From the NCBI GenBank assembly GCA_019416775.1, contig DXWR01000254.1, forward strand, positions 1 through 15,260: a DNA stretch of 15,260 nt. Reading direction: 5' to 3'. Positions 7,513-13,667 of the stretch are shown here, one piece after another. How positions within the stretch are numbered: position 1 is the first letter of the stretch; each line of letters starts with the position of its first letter. Under the pieces are notes generated by a model. The model saw only the letters and a list, made by a program, of their open reading frames with translations, made no database searches and was not told the DNA's origin. Origin of the DNA: Oscillospiraceae bacterium. Lineage in GTDB: Bacteria; Bacillota; Clostridia; Oscillospirales; Ruminococcaceae. A program made the position numbers and the translations under genes.

Positions 7513-7521
7513 GGAGGAACT

Positions 7522-7782
7522 ATGGAGCTGGGAACCATTGTGTATTCCAAATCAGGACATGATGCCCACCGGTTTTATGTGGTGGTGAGCCAGTCCGACG
7601 GATGGGTTTATATTGCCGACGGCAAACGGCGGAAGCTGGAAAAGCCCAAGCGAAAAAATCCCCACCATTTGGCAAAAACCGCCAAACAGGTGGAGCTGTC
7701 CTGTGTGGATACCGATCAAAAACTAAGGCGGTTGTTGTGGGACTACAACAATACCGCGCCTGAAAACCGGAAAGGGAGGTAA
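7522..7782 (+). CDS. KOW-domain RNA-binding protein (L14e/L6e/L27e-like)
   Basis: This is an 86-aa basic protein of unknown exact role. The N-terminal part, MELGTIVYSKSGHDAHRFYV followed by SDGWVYIADGKRRKL, resembles the SH3-like KOW fold of archaeal/eukaryotic ribosomal proteins L14e and L27e. In Clostridia a protein like this often sits between map and infA, and that position is the main support for the call. The middle (KPKRKNPHHL) is strongly basic, in keeping with RNA binding. A direct ribosomal or translation-linked job is inference. ATG at 7522 follows AAGGAGGAACT. infA begins 5 nt after the stop, so the two are probably translated together. Confidence 0.85.
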   Translation: MELGTIVYSKSGHDAHRFYVVVSQSDGWVYIADGKRRKLEKPKRKNPHHLAKTAKQVELSCVDTDQKLRRLLWDYNNTAPENRKGR

Positions 7783-7787
7783 ATACC

Positions 7788-8006
7788 ATGGCGAAAGATG
7801 GAGTGATCGAACTGGAGGGCAAAGTGGTGGAAACCCTGCCCAACGCTACCTTTAAGGTGGAGTTGCCCAACGGACATACCATTTTAGCGCATATTTCCGG
7901 CAAGCTGCGGATGAACTTCATCCGGATCCTGCCCGGGGATAAGGTGACGGTAGAGATGTCCCCCTACGATTTGACCAAGGGGCGCATTACCTGGCGCTCG
8001 AAGTAA
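7788..8006 (+). CDS. infA: Translation initiation factor IF-1
   Basis: IF-1 binds the 30S A site during initiation together with IF-2 and IF-3. The 72-aa product is a single S1/OB-fold domain: MAKDGVIELEGKVVETLPNA, then FKVELPNGHTILAHISGKLR and the conserved MNFIRILPGDKVTVEMSPYD with LTKGRI. Length is exactly typical. The end RITWRSK differs slightly from the common RITYR(Y/F)K. The ATG at 7788 follows GGGAGGTAAATACC. Confidence 0.97.
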   Translation: MAKDGVIELEGKVVETLPNATFKVELPNGHTILAHISGKLRMNFIRILPGDKVTVEMSPYDLTKGRITWRSK

Positions 8007-8050
8007 ACCGCTTTTACACAGTTGAAACCATAATAAGGGGGTAATTTCAG

Positions 8051-8164
8051 ATGAAAGTAAGACCTTCTGTAAAGCCCATGTGCGAAAAGTGCAAGATCAT
8101 TAAGCGCAAAGGACGCGTGATGGTGATCTGCCAGAACCCGAAGCATAAACAGCGTCAGGGCTAA
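8051..8164 (+). CDS. rpmJ: 50S ribosomal protein L36, zinc-binding form
   Basis: L36 is one of the smallest ribosomal proteins (here 37 aa) and stabilises 23S rRNA in the mature large subunit. The sequence begins MKVRPSVKPMCEKCKIIKRK and keeps all four zinc ligands C11, C14, C27 and H32. It is therefore the zinc form rather than the zinc-free paralogue. The ribosome binding site is AAGGGGGTAA at about 8034-8043. The gene lies between infA and rpsM in the standard order, with 44- and 46-nt spacers. Confidence 0.96.
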   Translation: MKVRPSVKPMCEKCKIIKRKGRVMVICQNPKHKQRQG

Positions 8165-8210
8165 GCGCAGATGAGCGCAACGTTTTATAGTATTTTGGAG
8201 GTGCAACAAT

Positions 8211-8579
8211 ATGGCTCGTATTGCTGGCGTCGACCTGCCCAGAGAAAAGAGAATCGAGATCGGTTTGACTTATATCTACGGCATTGGCCGCAAGAGCGCA
8301 GATGACATTCTGGCGGCTACCGGCGTAAATCCGGACACTCGGGTGAAGGACATCACCGAGGACGATCTGGCTAAGCTGCGCGACTACATTGATAAACATT
8401 ACGAGGTTGAGGGCGATCTGCGCAGAAGCACCGCCCTGAACATCAAGCGTCTGACGGAAATCGGATGCTACCGTGGCCTTCGCCACCGCAAAGGTCTGCC
8501 GGTCCGGGGACAGCGTACCAAGACCAACGCCCGTACCCGTAAGGGCCCCAAGAAGACCATTGCCAACAAGAAGAAGTAA
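8211..8579 (+). CDS. rpsM: 30S ribosomal protein S13
   Basis: S13 sits at the head of the 30S subunit, contacts P-site tRNA through its basic tail and forms bridges to the large subunit. The 122-aa product starts MARIAGVDLPREKRIEIGLT, contains the helix-two-turn-helix region YIYGIGRKSADDIL, and carries the signature RGLRHRKGLPVRGQRTKTNA at about residues 88-107. The lysine-rich tail GPKKTIANKKK is normal. ATG follows TTGGAGGTGCAACAAT. Confidence 0.97.
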   Translation: MARIAGVDLPREKRIEIGLTYIYGIGRKSADDILAATGVNPDTRVKDITEDDLAKLRDYIDKHYEVEGDLRRSTALNIKRLTEIGCYRGLRHRKGLPVRGQRTKTNARTRKGPKKTIANKKK

Positions 8580-8595
8580 GGAGGTATTCTAAGCT

Positions 8596-9000
8596 ATGGC
8601 AACAAAAGCAGCTTCTAATAAGAAGCAGATTCGCCGCCGCAAGGTGAGCAAGAACATTGAACGTGGTGCTGTCCATATCCAGTCTACCTTCAACAACACC
8701 ATTGTCACCATTACCGACACCCAGGGCAACGCCCTGAGCTGGGCCAGTGCCGGCGAAATGGGATTCCGTGGTTCCAAGAAGTCCACTCCCTTTGCCGCTC
8801 AAACCGCTGCGGAAAAGGCAACCCGCGCCGCCATGGAACACGGCCTGAAAACCGTGGAAGTGTACGTCAAGGGCCCCGGCTCCGGACGGGAAGCCGCCAT
8901 CCGTGCACTGCAGGCCTGCGGACTGGAAGTCACCCTGATCAAGGACGTGACCCCCATTCCTCACAACGGCTGCCGCCCGCCCAAGAGAAGACGTGTCTAA
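8596..9000 (+). CDS. rpsK: 30S ribosomal protein S11
   Basis: S11 is part of the 30S platform near the mRNA exit and the Shine-Dalgarno helix. The 134-aa product has a basic N-terminal tail, then VHIQSTFNNTIVTITDTQGN, GFRGSKKSTPFAAQTAAEKA, and the C-terminal DVTPIPHNGCRPPKRRRV. The asparagine-glycine pair at residues 124-125 is the position known to form isoaspartate in E. coli S11. The ATG at 8596 follows AAGGAGGTATTCTAAGCT. Confidence 0.97.
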   Translation: MATKAASNKKQIRRRKVSKNIERGAVHIQSTFNNTIVTITDTQGNALSWASAGEMGFRGSKKSTPFAAQTAAEKATRAAMEHGLKTVEVYVKGPGSGREAAIRALQACGLEVTLIKDVTPIPHNGCRPPKRRRV

Positions 9001-9017
9001 GTTAGGAGGCTAATGAA

Positions 9018-9611
9018 GTGGCTAGAGATAGACAACCCATTTTGAAGAAGTGCAAAGCGCTGGGTATCGACCCCGCTGTGATGGGCGTCAACAAAAACAC
9101 CAAGCGCAATCCCAAGCCCAACCGCCGGAAGGTCAGCGAATACGGCATTCAGCTCAACGAAAAGCAGAAGCTGCGCTTTATCTACGGTATCTTGGAAAAG
9201 CAGTTTGCCCATTACTTTGAATTGGCAGAGAAGAGCAATGGACAGACCGGTGAAGTGTTGCTGCAGCTGTGCGAATGCCGGCTGGACAACGTTGTGTTCC
9301 GTCTGGGCTTGGCATCTACCCGCCGGGAAGCCCGTCAGATGGTGGTGCACAATCATTTCACCTTAAACGGCAAAAAGGTCAACGTTCCTTCCCTCCAGGT
9401 GAAGGTTGGCGACGTGATCGGCGTCACCGAAAAGACCCGGGGCAGCGATAAAATGAAAGCGATTCGTGAAACCCGGGGCGCAGTTCCGGTTCCCAAATGG
9501 CTGGATATGGACAAAGACAAGCTGGAAGGCAAAGTAGTTGCCCTGCCCACCAAGGAAGATCTGGACTTTGAGGTTGATGAGCTGCTCATCGTGGAATACT
9601 ACTCCAAATAA
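9018..9611 (+). CDS. rpsD: 30S ribosomal protein S4
   Basis: S4 is a primary 16S rRNA-binding protein that starts 30S assembly. In several bacteria it also represses its own mRNA. The 197-aa product begins MARDRQPILKKCKALGIDPA, the clostridial style of S4 N-terminus, followed by KVSEYGIQLNEKQKLRFIYG. The S4 RNA-binding domain spans about residues 87-150 (CRLDNVVFRLGLASTRREAR, then QMVVHNHFTLNGKKVNVPSL). It starts with GTG at 9018, 8-9 nt after TTAGGAGGC. An ATG at 9013 is out of frame and gives only ten codons. It is followed by an unusually long structured gap before rpoA. Confidence 0.96.
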   Translation: MARDRQPILKKCKALGIDPAVMGVNKNTKRNPKPNRRKVSEYGIQLNEKQKLRFIYGILEKQFAHYFELAEKSNGQTGEVLLQLCECRLDNVVFRLGLASTRREARQMVVHNHFTLNGKKVNVPSLQVKVGDVIGVTEKTRGSDKMKAIRETRGAVPVPKWLDMDKDKLEGKVVALPTKEDLDFEVDELLIVEYYSK

Positions 9612-9733
9612 TCAGCCGGCGTTTCCCGGGATCTTAAGTTCCGGGTACCGGTTTCGGCAGATGGGAGTAGCAGCCTAACCATGAGGAATGTACAACCGCA
9701 AAGAAACTTTTTCCGTGTTTTAGGAGGGTTTAG
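9612..9733 (+). promoter_or_regulatory. Structured rpsD-rpoA spacer, candidate leader element of rpoA
   Basis: This is the longest gap in the operon at 122 nt. Its first half holds an inverted repeat: CCCGGGA (9625-9631) with TTCCGGG (9639-9645), seven pairs including one G-U and a 7-nt loop. GCCGG (9615-9619) can pair with CCGGT (9648-9652) as an outer stem. No U-run follows, so termination is unlikely. The second half is unstructured to the eye and ends with the rpoA ribosome binding site AGGAGGG at 9722-9728. I saw no convincing -35/-10 pair. A role as RNase site, translational control region or S4-responsive element is inference. Confidence 0.4.
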
Positions 9734-10684
9734 ATGTTAGGAATTGTGAAACCGAAACTCGAGATCGAAAAGCCGAGCAGCGACGGCAGCTACGCAAAAT
9801 TCGTTGTGGAGCCCCTGGAACGGGGTATGGGCATTACACTGGGCAACAGCCTGCGGCGTGTCCTGCTGTCCTCCCTTCAGGGCGTTGCCGTGACCTCGAT
9901 TAAGATTGACGGCGTTCAGCACGAATTTTCCACCATCCCCGGTGTCAAGGAGGATGTAACGGAAATCGTTCTCAACATCAAAAGTCTGACTGCCAAAATC
10001 TCCGGCGAATCCCCCAAGACCCTCTATATTGAAGAGGAAGGCCCCAAGCAGGTAACCGCCAGCGACATCAAAACCGATTCCGAGGTGGAGATTCTCAACG
10101 GCGACCTGCATATTGCCACCCTGGAGGAAGGCGCCAAGCTCTACATGGAAGTGACTATCGATAAGGGCAGAGGCTATGTTCCGGCGGAGCGCAACAAGCA
10201 AAACCAGAACATCATCGGTATTATCCCGGTGGACAGCATCTACACCCCGGTTTTGAAGGTCAACTACACAGTGGAAAACACCCGTGTGGAGCAGATCACC
10301 GACTACGACCGGCTGAACCTGGAAGTCTGGACAGATGGCACCATTTCCGCAAAGGAAGCGGTCTCCCTGGCGGCCAAGGTTCTGAATGAGCACCTTAGTC
10401 TTTTCGTCAACCTCTCAGAAGAGGCGGCAAGCGCCGAAATCATGGTAGAGAAAGACGATAAAGACAGTGAAAAAATGCTGGAGATGACTATTGAGGATCT
10501 TGACCTGTCTGTCCGGAGCTTCAACTGCTTGAAGCGGGCAGGCATCAATACCGTGGGTGATTTGAAGAACAAGTCATTGGAAGACATGATGAAAGTACGG
10601 AACCTGGGCAAGAAGAGCCTGGAGGAAGTCAAGAAGAAACTGAGTTCCCTGGGCTTGAGTCTGAATTTTGAGGACGAGCAGTAA
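9734..10684 (+). CDS. rpoA: DNA-directed RNA polymerase subunit alpha
   Basis: The alpha subunit dimerises to nucleate assembly of core RNA polymerase, and its C-terminal domain binds UP elements and activators. The 316-aa product has the N-terminal domain (about 1-230) with FVVEPLERGMGITLGNSLRR, VLLSSLQGVAVTSIKIDGVQ and later GYVPAERNKQNQ. A short acidic linker (EKDDKDSEK, about 239-248) precedes the C-terminal domain. There VRSFNCLKRAGINTVGDL (from residue 260) and VRNLGKKSLEEVKKKL show the helix-hairpin-helix DNA-binding residues. ATG at 9734 follows AGGAGGGTTTAG. Confidence 0.97.
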   Translation: MLGIVKPKLEIEKPSSDGSYAKFVVEPLERGMGITLGNSLRRVLLSSLQGVAVTSIKIDGVQHEFSTIPGVKEDVTEIVLNIKSLTAKISGESPKTLYIEEEGPKQVTASDIKTDSEVEILNGDLHIATLEEGAKLYMEVTIDKGRGYVPAERNKQNQNIIGIIPVDSIYTPVLKVNYTVENTRVEQITDYDRLNLEVWTDGTISAKEAVSLAAKVLNEHLSLFVNLSEEAASAEIMVEKDDKDSEKMLEMTIEDLDLSVRSFNCLKRAGINTVGDLKNKSLEDMMKVRNLGKKSLEEVKKKLSSLGLSLNFEDEQ

Positions 10685-10725
10685 GGTCTCACCCACACCA
10701 TTTTATCAGTAAGGAGTGACTTGCA

Positions 10726-11058
10726 ATGAGAAAACTGGGCAGAGCGACCGACGTCCGCCGGGCGATGCTCCGCGGCCTGGTGACCTATCTGCTGGAAAAC
10801 GGCAGAATTGAAACCACCGTCAGCCGTGCCAAGGAGGTTCAGGCGATTGCCGAGAAGATGATTACCCTGGGCAAAACCAACGATCTCCATTCCAAGCGTC
10901 AGGCGCTGGCCTACATCACCAAAGAGGGCGTTGTCAAGAAGCTGTTTGACGAAATCAGCCCCAAGTATGCCGACGTAAAGGGCGGCTACACCAGAATCGT
11001 GAAGATCGGTCCCCGTCGGGGCGACGCCGCTGAAATGGCGATTTTGGAATTGGTGTAA
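10726..11058 (+). CDS. rplQ: 50S ribosomal protein L17
   Basis: L17 lies near the nascent-peptide exit on the large subunit. The 110-aa product begins MRKLGRATDVRRAMLRGLVT and continues with LLENGRIETTVSRAKEVQAIAEKMITLGK, typical of the short bacterial form. It ends in GYTRIVKIGPRRGDAAEMAI and LELV. The ATG follows AAGGAGTGACTTGCA. It is the last gene of the ribosomal operon here. The usual Firmicutes followers (ECF transporter genes, truA, rplM, rpsI) are absent, and a hairpin plus tRNA follow instead. Confidence 0.97.
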   Translation: MRKLGRATDVRRAMLRGLVTYLLENGRIETTVSRAKEVQAIAEKMITLGKTNDLHSKRQALAYITKEGVVKKLFDEISPKYADVKGGYTRIVKIGPRRGDAAEMAILELV

Positions 11059-11071
11059 TAGTGCTTTTTCA

Positions 11072-11112
11072 GGAAAAGATTGTCCTTCGGGGTGATCTTT
11101 TCCTTGCTTGTC
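11072..11112 (+). terminator. Long UUCG-capped hairpin after rplQ, weak terminator or processing site
   Basis: GGAAAAGATTGTCC (11072-11085) and GGGTGATCTTTTCC (11090-11103) form 14 consecutive pairs, three of them G-U, closed by a TTCG tetraloop. It ends the rplQ transcript region. The sequence after the stem (TTGCTTGTCC) is only partly T-rich, so termination may be leaky. The tRNA gene starts 6 nt after the stem and I see no promoter between them. That suggests readthrough, with the hairpin left in the 5' leader removed by RNase P. Confidence 0.7.
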
Positions 11113-11186
11113 CCCGTAGCTCAGTTGGATAGAGCGACCGCCTCCTAAGCGGTAGGCCGGAGGTTCAACTCCTCTCGAGGACGCCA
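11110..11186 (+). tRNA. tRNA-Arg (anticodon CCT), reads AGG
   Basis: A complete 77-nt cloverleaf with encoded CCA. The parts are acceptor 11110-11116 with 11176-11182, D arm GCTC/GAGC (11119-11122, 11132-11135), anticodon stem ACCGC/GCGGT with loop CTCCTAA and anticodon CCT at 11144-11146, a five-base variable loop, and T arm GGAGG/CCTCT with loop TTCAACT. The discriminator is G, as expected for arginine. Odd point: pair 5-68 of the acceptor stem is C-A, not C-G, while the other six pairs are Watson-Crick. The T stem also has one G-U pair at its outer end. Confidence 0.95.
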
Positions 11187-11188
11187 GA

Positions 11189-11235
11189 AAGGTCTCGACA
11201 CGTTTATCGTGCCGGGACTTTTTTGTTTTATTAGA
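11189..11235 (+). terminator. Rho-independent terminator after tRNA-Arg
   Basis: AAGGTCTCGACACG (11189-11202) pairs with CGTGCCGGGACTTT (11208-11221) around the loop TTTAT, 13 of 14 positions paired with two G-U and one A-C mismatch. It is followed by a strong T-rich run, TTTTTTGTTTTATT. It begins 3 nt after the tRNA CCA. This is the clear end of the ribosomal/tRNA transcription unit. Confidence 0.93.
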
Positions 11236-11241
11236 ATTCAG

Positions 11242-11270
11242 TTTTCGATCAAATGTTTTAACTGTATAGC
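11242..11270 (+). promoter_or_regulatory. Weak candidate promoter of the 257-aa orphan gene
   Basis: TTTTCG at 11242-11247 and TATAGC at 11265-11270 are spaced 17 nt apart, between the terminator and the orphan's ribosome binding site (TTAGGAG, 11275-11281). Only the -10 box is fair and the -35 is poor. It is proposed because the gene needs its own start after the strong terminator. Confidence 0.25.
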
Positions 11271-11287
11271 TGGTTAGGAGTAATTAA

Positions 11288-12061
11288 ATGGAATTAAAAT
11301 ATGACAATCAACTTAAACAGCATCCTTTCTATCAAATTCATCCGGAATATTTGCCTTTTATAGGAGACAATTTTGATGCTCATCGGATTCTTCATATTGG
11401 AGAAAGCCATTATATCGATCAAAAGAAAGGAGCGGAAACAATTCTATTCCCTGCAACTTATTTTTTGAATTGGTGGGAAAATGAATGTCCGGAATTAAAA
11501 CTAAAATGTGGCAGTTGGTATACTACGCGGGAAGTGATTCAGAGATTCATGGGTGGCGTTCACAGCAGGGGGTATGGGATTTTTTCTGAGGTTTTGAAGA
11601 TGTATTGCAAGCTATATTTAGAACAAGAAGATGTCAAAACCTGCAAAGAAAGTCGAAATAATTATAGCAATTTTGCTTTTATGAATTTCTTTCAGATGCC
11701 GTCGCCTTATGAGGGAATTAAATTCTGGAATGCGTTAAACGACTTAGCCAAAAGAGAGGGCGACCAATTTCTTGCAAATAGAATTTACAATGAAACCGTG
11801 TTCAGATCAACTGAAATTTTAGACTATGTTATCTCAGTACTACAGCCGAAGATAGTAATTTTTACTTCGGTTTGCGCTAGGGATGCTTATAAAAAACAAG
11901 GAAAATTTAAAACAGCTGAATATGTAATTGATACGGTGCATCCCAGTTGTTCGTGGTGGAATCGGCCTTTGAAACGCCGTTATCAGGGACGCACCGGAAA
12001 GCAACAGTTGGAATGGGCGTGGAAAACTTGTATAGAGCATACCGGAAAATCGGGCCGCTGA
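11288..12061 (+). CDS. Uncharacterised protein with uracil-DNA-glycosylase-superfamily-like motif order
   Basis: I do not recognise this 257-aa protein as a named family. Its motif order resembles the uracil-DNA glycosylase superfamily: a strand and loop RILHIGESHY (33-42) where glycosylases have a GxxPG or GQDPYH loop, NFFQMP (133-138) where family 4 enzymes have an N-[VL]-[VL]-K-C-R-P-P-like segment, a buried strand PKIVIFTSVCARDAY (187-201), and DTVHPSCSWW (215-224) matching the HPS motif. The first loop lacks the usual Gly-Pro element, so the chemistry may differ or be absent. Codon and base use is clearly AT-richer than the ribosomal genes, which hints at transfer. Function in DNA repair, nucleotide chemistry or defence is unknown. 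It stands alone after a terminator and has a good ribosome binding site (TTAGGAG). Confidence 0.6.
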   Translation: MELKYDNQLKQHPFYQIHPEYLPFIGDNFDAHRILHIGESHYIDQKKGAETILFPATYFLNWWENECPELKLKCGSWYTTREVIQRFMGGVHSRGYGIFSEVLKMYCKLYLEQEDVKTCKESRNNYSNFAFMNFFQMPSPYEGIKFWNALNDLAKREGDQFLANRIYNETVFRSTEILDYVISVLQPKIVIFTSVCARDAYKKQGKFKTAEYVIDTVHPSCSWWNRPLKRRYQGRTGKQQLEWAWKTCIEHTGKSGR

Positions 12062-12129
12062 TTTTCATGTTGATTGTTATCCCTTCATGACTTATGATAT
12101 TAGGGATATCGAACATGGATTTTTTCTCC

Positions 12130-12178
12130 AAAGCACGTTTTGCTTTCCCTATGCAAACCAACAGGAATATGGTATACT
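12130..12178 (+). promoter_or_regulatory. Extended -10 promoter and small inverted repeat upstream of the GH3 gene
   Basis: TGGTATACT at 12170-12178 is an extended -10 element with a near-perfect TATACT box. The -35 region at about 12150-12155 is poor, as is common with extended -10 promoters. Just upstream, AAAGCA (12130-12135) and TGCTTT (12141-12146) form an inverted repeat that could be an operator. Between the orphan stop and this point (12062-12129) I see only AT-rich spacer with a 5-bp repeat (GATAT/ATATC) and no clear terminator. Confidence 0.55.
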
Positions 12179-12207
12179 GTTCTCAATCCGGTCGAAGGAG
12201 GGTGGAT

Positions 12208-13638
12208 ATGGGGAAGTATAAAAATAAAAAACGGCACAACACTATGGCTCTTATGGTAGTGGGTGTTGTCCTGCTGCTGGTCATTGCCGGGGCCGCTGTG
12301 TGGCTGTTGCAGCAAAACCATGGAGAGGAGGCTTCCACCAGTCTTCCCGCTTCACAAGAGCGGCAGCTTTCCGGTACCGTTTTCGACGGTACCATGAACA
12401 CCATCGCGGTGGAGGATGGAAATGGACAGGTCTATTATTTCCACACGCAAGATGTTCCGCTCACTACCGGCAGTACTGGGATCGGTATTGGAAACCCGGT
12501 GACGGTATATTATCGAGGGACGTTGAATGCCGGCCAGGGGATGCAGCCGGTGGAAATTCTCAGGATTGAGGTCCAGGACGCATCACAAATTTCCCCGACA
12601 CCGGAACCTGCTGTGCCGACCTTAGAGGAGCAGGCTCAGGAAATTTTGGATGGGATGACCTTGGAGGAAAAGGTCGGACAGATGTTTCTGGTGCGTTGCC
12701 CGGACAGCAATGCTGTTGCGCAAGTGTCCCAATATCATCTGGGCGGATACATTCTTTTTGGCCGGGATTTTGAAAACAGCACCCCGGAACAAATTACCCA
12801 GACCATCGCTTCCTATCAGGCCAATGCTCAGATTCCTCTGTTCATCGGAGTGGATGAAGAAGGGGGCACGGTGAATCGAGTCAGCCGGTATTCCCAGTAC
12901 CGCAGCCGGCCATTTGCATCGCCGCAACAGTTGTTCGCCCAAGGGGGTCTTTCTGCCATTCAGCAGGATACGGCGGAGAAATGTCAATTCTTGTCTCAAT
13001 ACGGTATCAACATGAATTTTGCCCCGGTGTGTGACGTCACTACCGATTCCAACGCTTTTATGTATTCCCGGGCGTTTGGGCAGGACTGGGAGCATACCGC
13101 TGCCTATGTGTCCACTGTGGTGCGGGCGATGGAGGAGCAGGGGATGTGCAGCGTGCTCAAGCACTTTCCCGGTTATGGCAGCAATGGGGATACCCATACC
13201 TCCATGGTTACTGACAACCGCTCATTGGAGAGTTTTGAGCGATCAGATTTTCTGCCTTTCCGATCCGGCATTCAGGCCGGTGGAGATGTGGTACTGGTGA
13301 GTCACAATATTGTCATCGCCATGGATCCGGATCGCCCTGCTTCTCTGTCCCCTAAAGTTCATCGAATCCTCCGAGAAGAATTGGGATTTGATGGGGTAGT
13401 GATTACCGACGATCTTTATATGGAAGGCGTGCGGCAGTACGCTGCGGATGATCAGGTGGCGGTTCAAGCAGTGCTGGCAGGAAATGACTTGCTTTGCTGT
13501 ACTGATTTTGAAGTGCAGTATCCAGCGGTGCTGGAAGCAGCCCAATCCGGCGTGATTTCTCAGGAGCAGATTGACCGGTCGGTGCTGCGGATTTTGTTGT
13601 TAAAGTTGGAGAAGGGGATCCTAGCCCCGGAATCATAA
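12208..13638 (+). CDS. Membrane-anchored glycoside hydrolase family 3 protein (NagZ-like beta-N-acetylhexosaminidase)
   Basis: GH3 enzymes of the NagZ type cleave terminal beta-linked N-acetylglucosamine, often from cell-wall fragments. The 476-aa product starts with a basic stretch, one hydrophobic segment at residues 13-35 (signal anchor), then a beta-rich domain at about 54-124 (GTVFDGTMNTIAVEDGNGQ onwards), a PTPEP linker near 130, and a GH3 barrel from about 139. GH3 landmarks are VGQMFLVR, GVDEEGG (214-220), KHFPGYG (318-324), the loop D328-T-H330 matching the Asp-His acid/base dyad position, and VITDDL with D401 as likely nucleophile. The anchor places it outside the membrane. Start ATG 12208 has GAAGGAGGGTGG before it. 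The same frame is open back to 12094 but that part overlaps the promoter. Substrate is inferred from family only. Confidence 0.87.
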   Translation: MGKYKNKKRHNTMALMVVGVVLLLVIAGAAVWLLQQNHGEEASTSLPASQERQLSGTVFDGTMNTIAVEDGNGQVYYFHTQDVPLTTGSTGIGIGNPVTVYYRGTLNAGQGMQPVEILRIEVQDASQISPTPEPAVPTLEEQAQEILDGMTLEEKVGQMFLVRCPDSNAVAQVSQYHLGGYILFGRDFENSTPEQITQTIASYQANAQIPLFIGVDEEGGTVNRVSRYSQYRSRPFASPQQLFAQGGLSAIQQDTAEKCQFLSQYGINMNFAPVCDVTTDSNAFMYSRAFGQDWEHTAAYVSTVVRAMEEQGMCSVLKHFPGYGSNGDTHTSMVTDNRSLESFERSDFLPFRSGIQAGGDVVLVSHNIVIAMDPDRPASLSPKVHRILREELGFDGVVITDDLYMEGVRQYAADDQVAVQAVLAGNDLLCCTDFEVQYPAVLEAAQSGVISQEQIDRSVLRILLLKLEKGILAPES

Positions 13639-13667
13639 ATTTTTACAAACAATAAGGAGAGAGATCA

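Noticed and set aside
9013..9045. Short overlapping frame starting ATG 9013 in front of rpsD
   Set aside because: Only ten codons before a stop. The ribosome binding site is better spaced for GTG 9018, and nothing shows it is translated.
12094..12207. 38-codon upstream extension of the GH3 gene
   Set aside because: It would place the extended -10 promoter and the GAAGGAGGG ribosome binding site inside the coding region. ATG 12208 gives a normal signal-anchor start.
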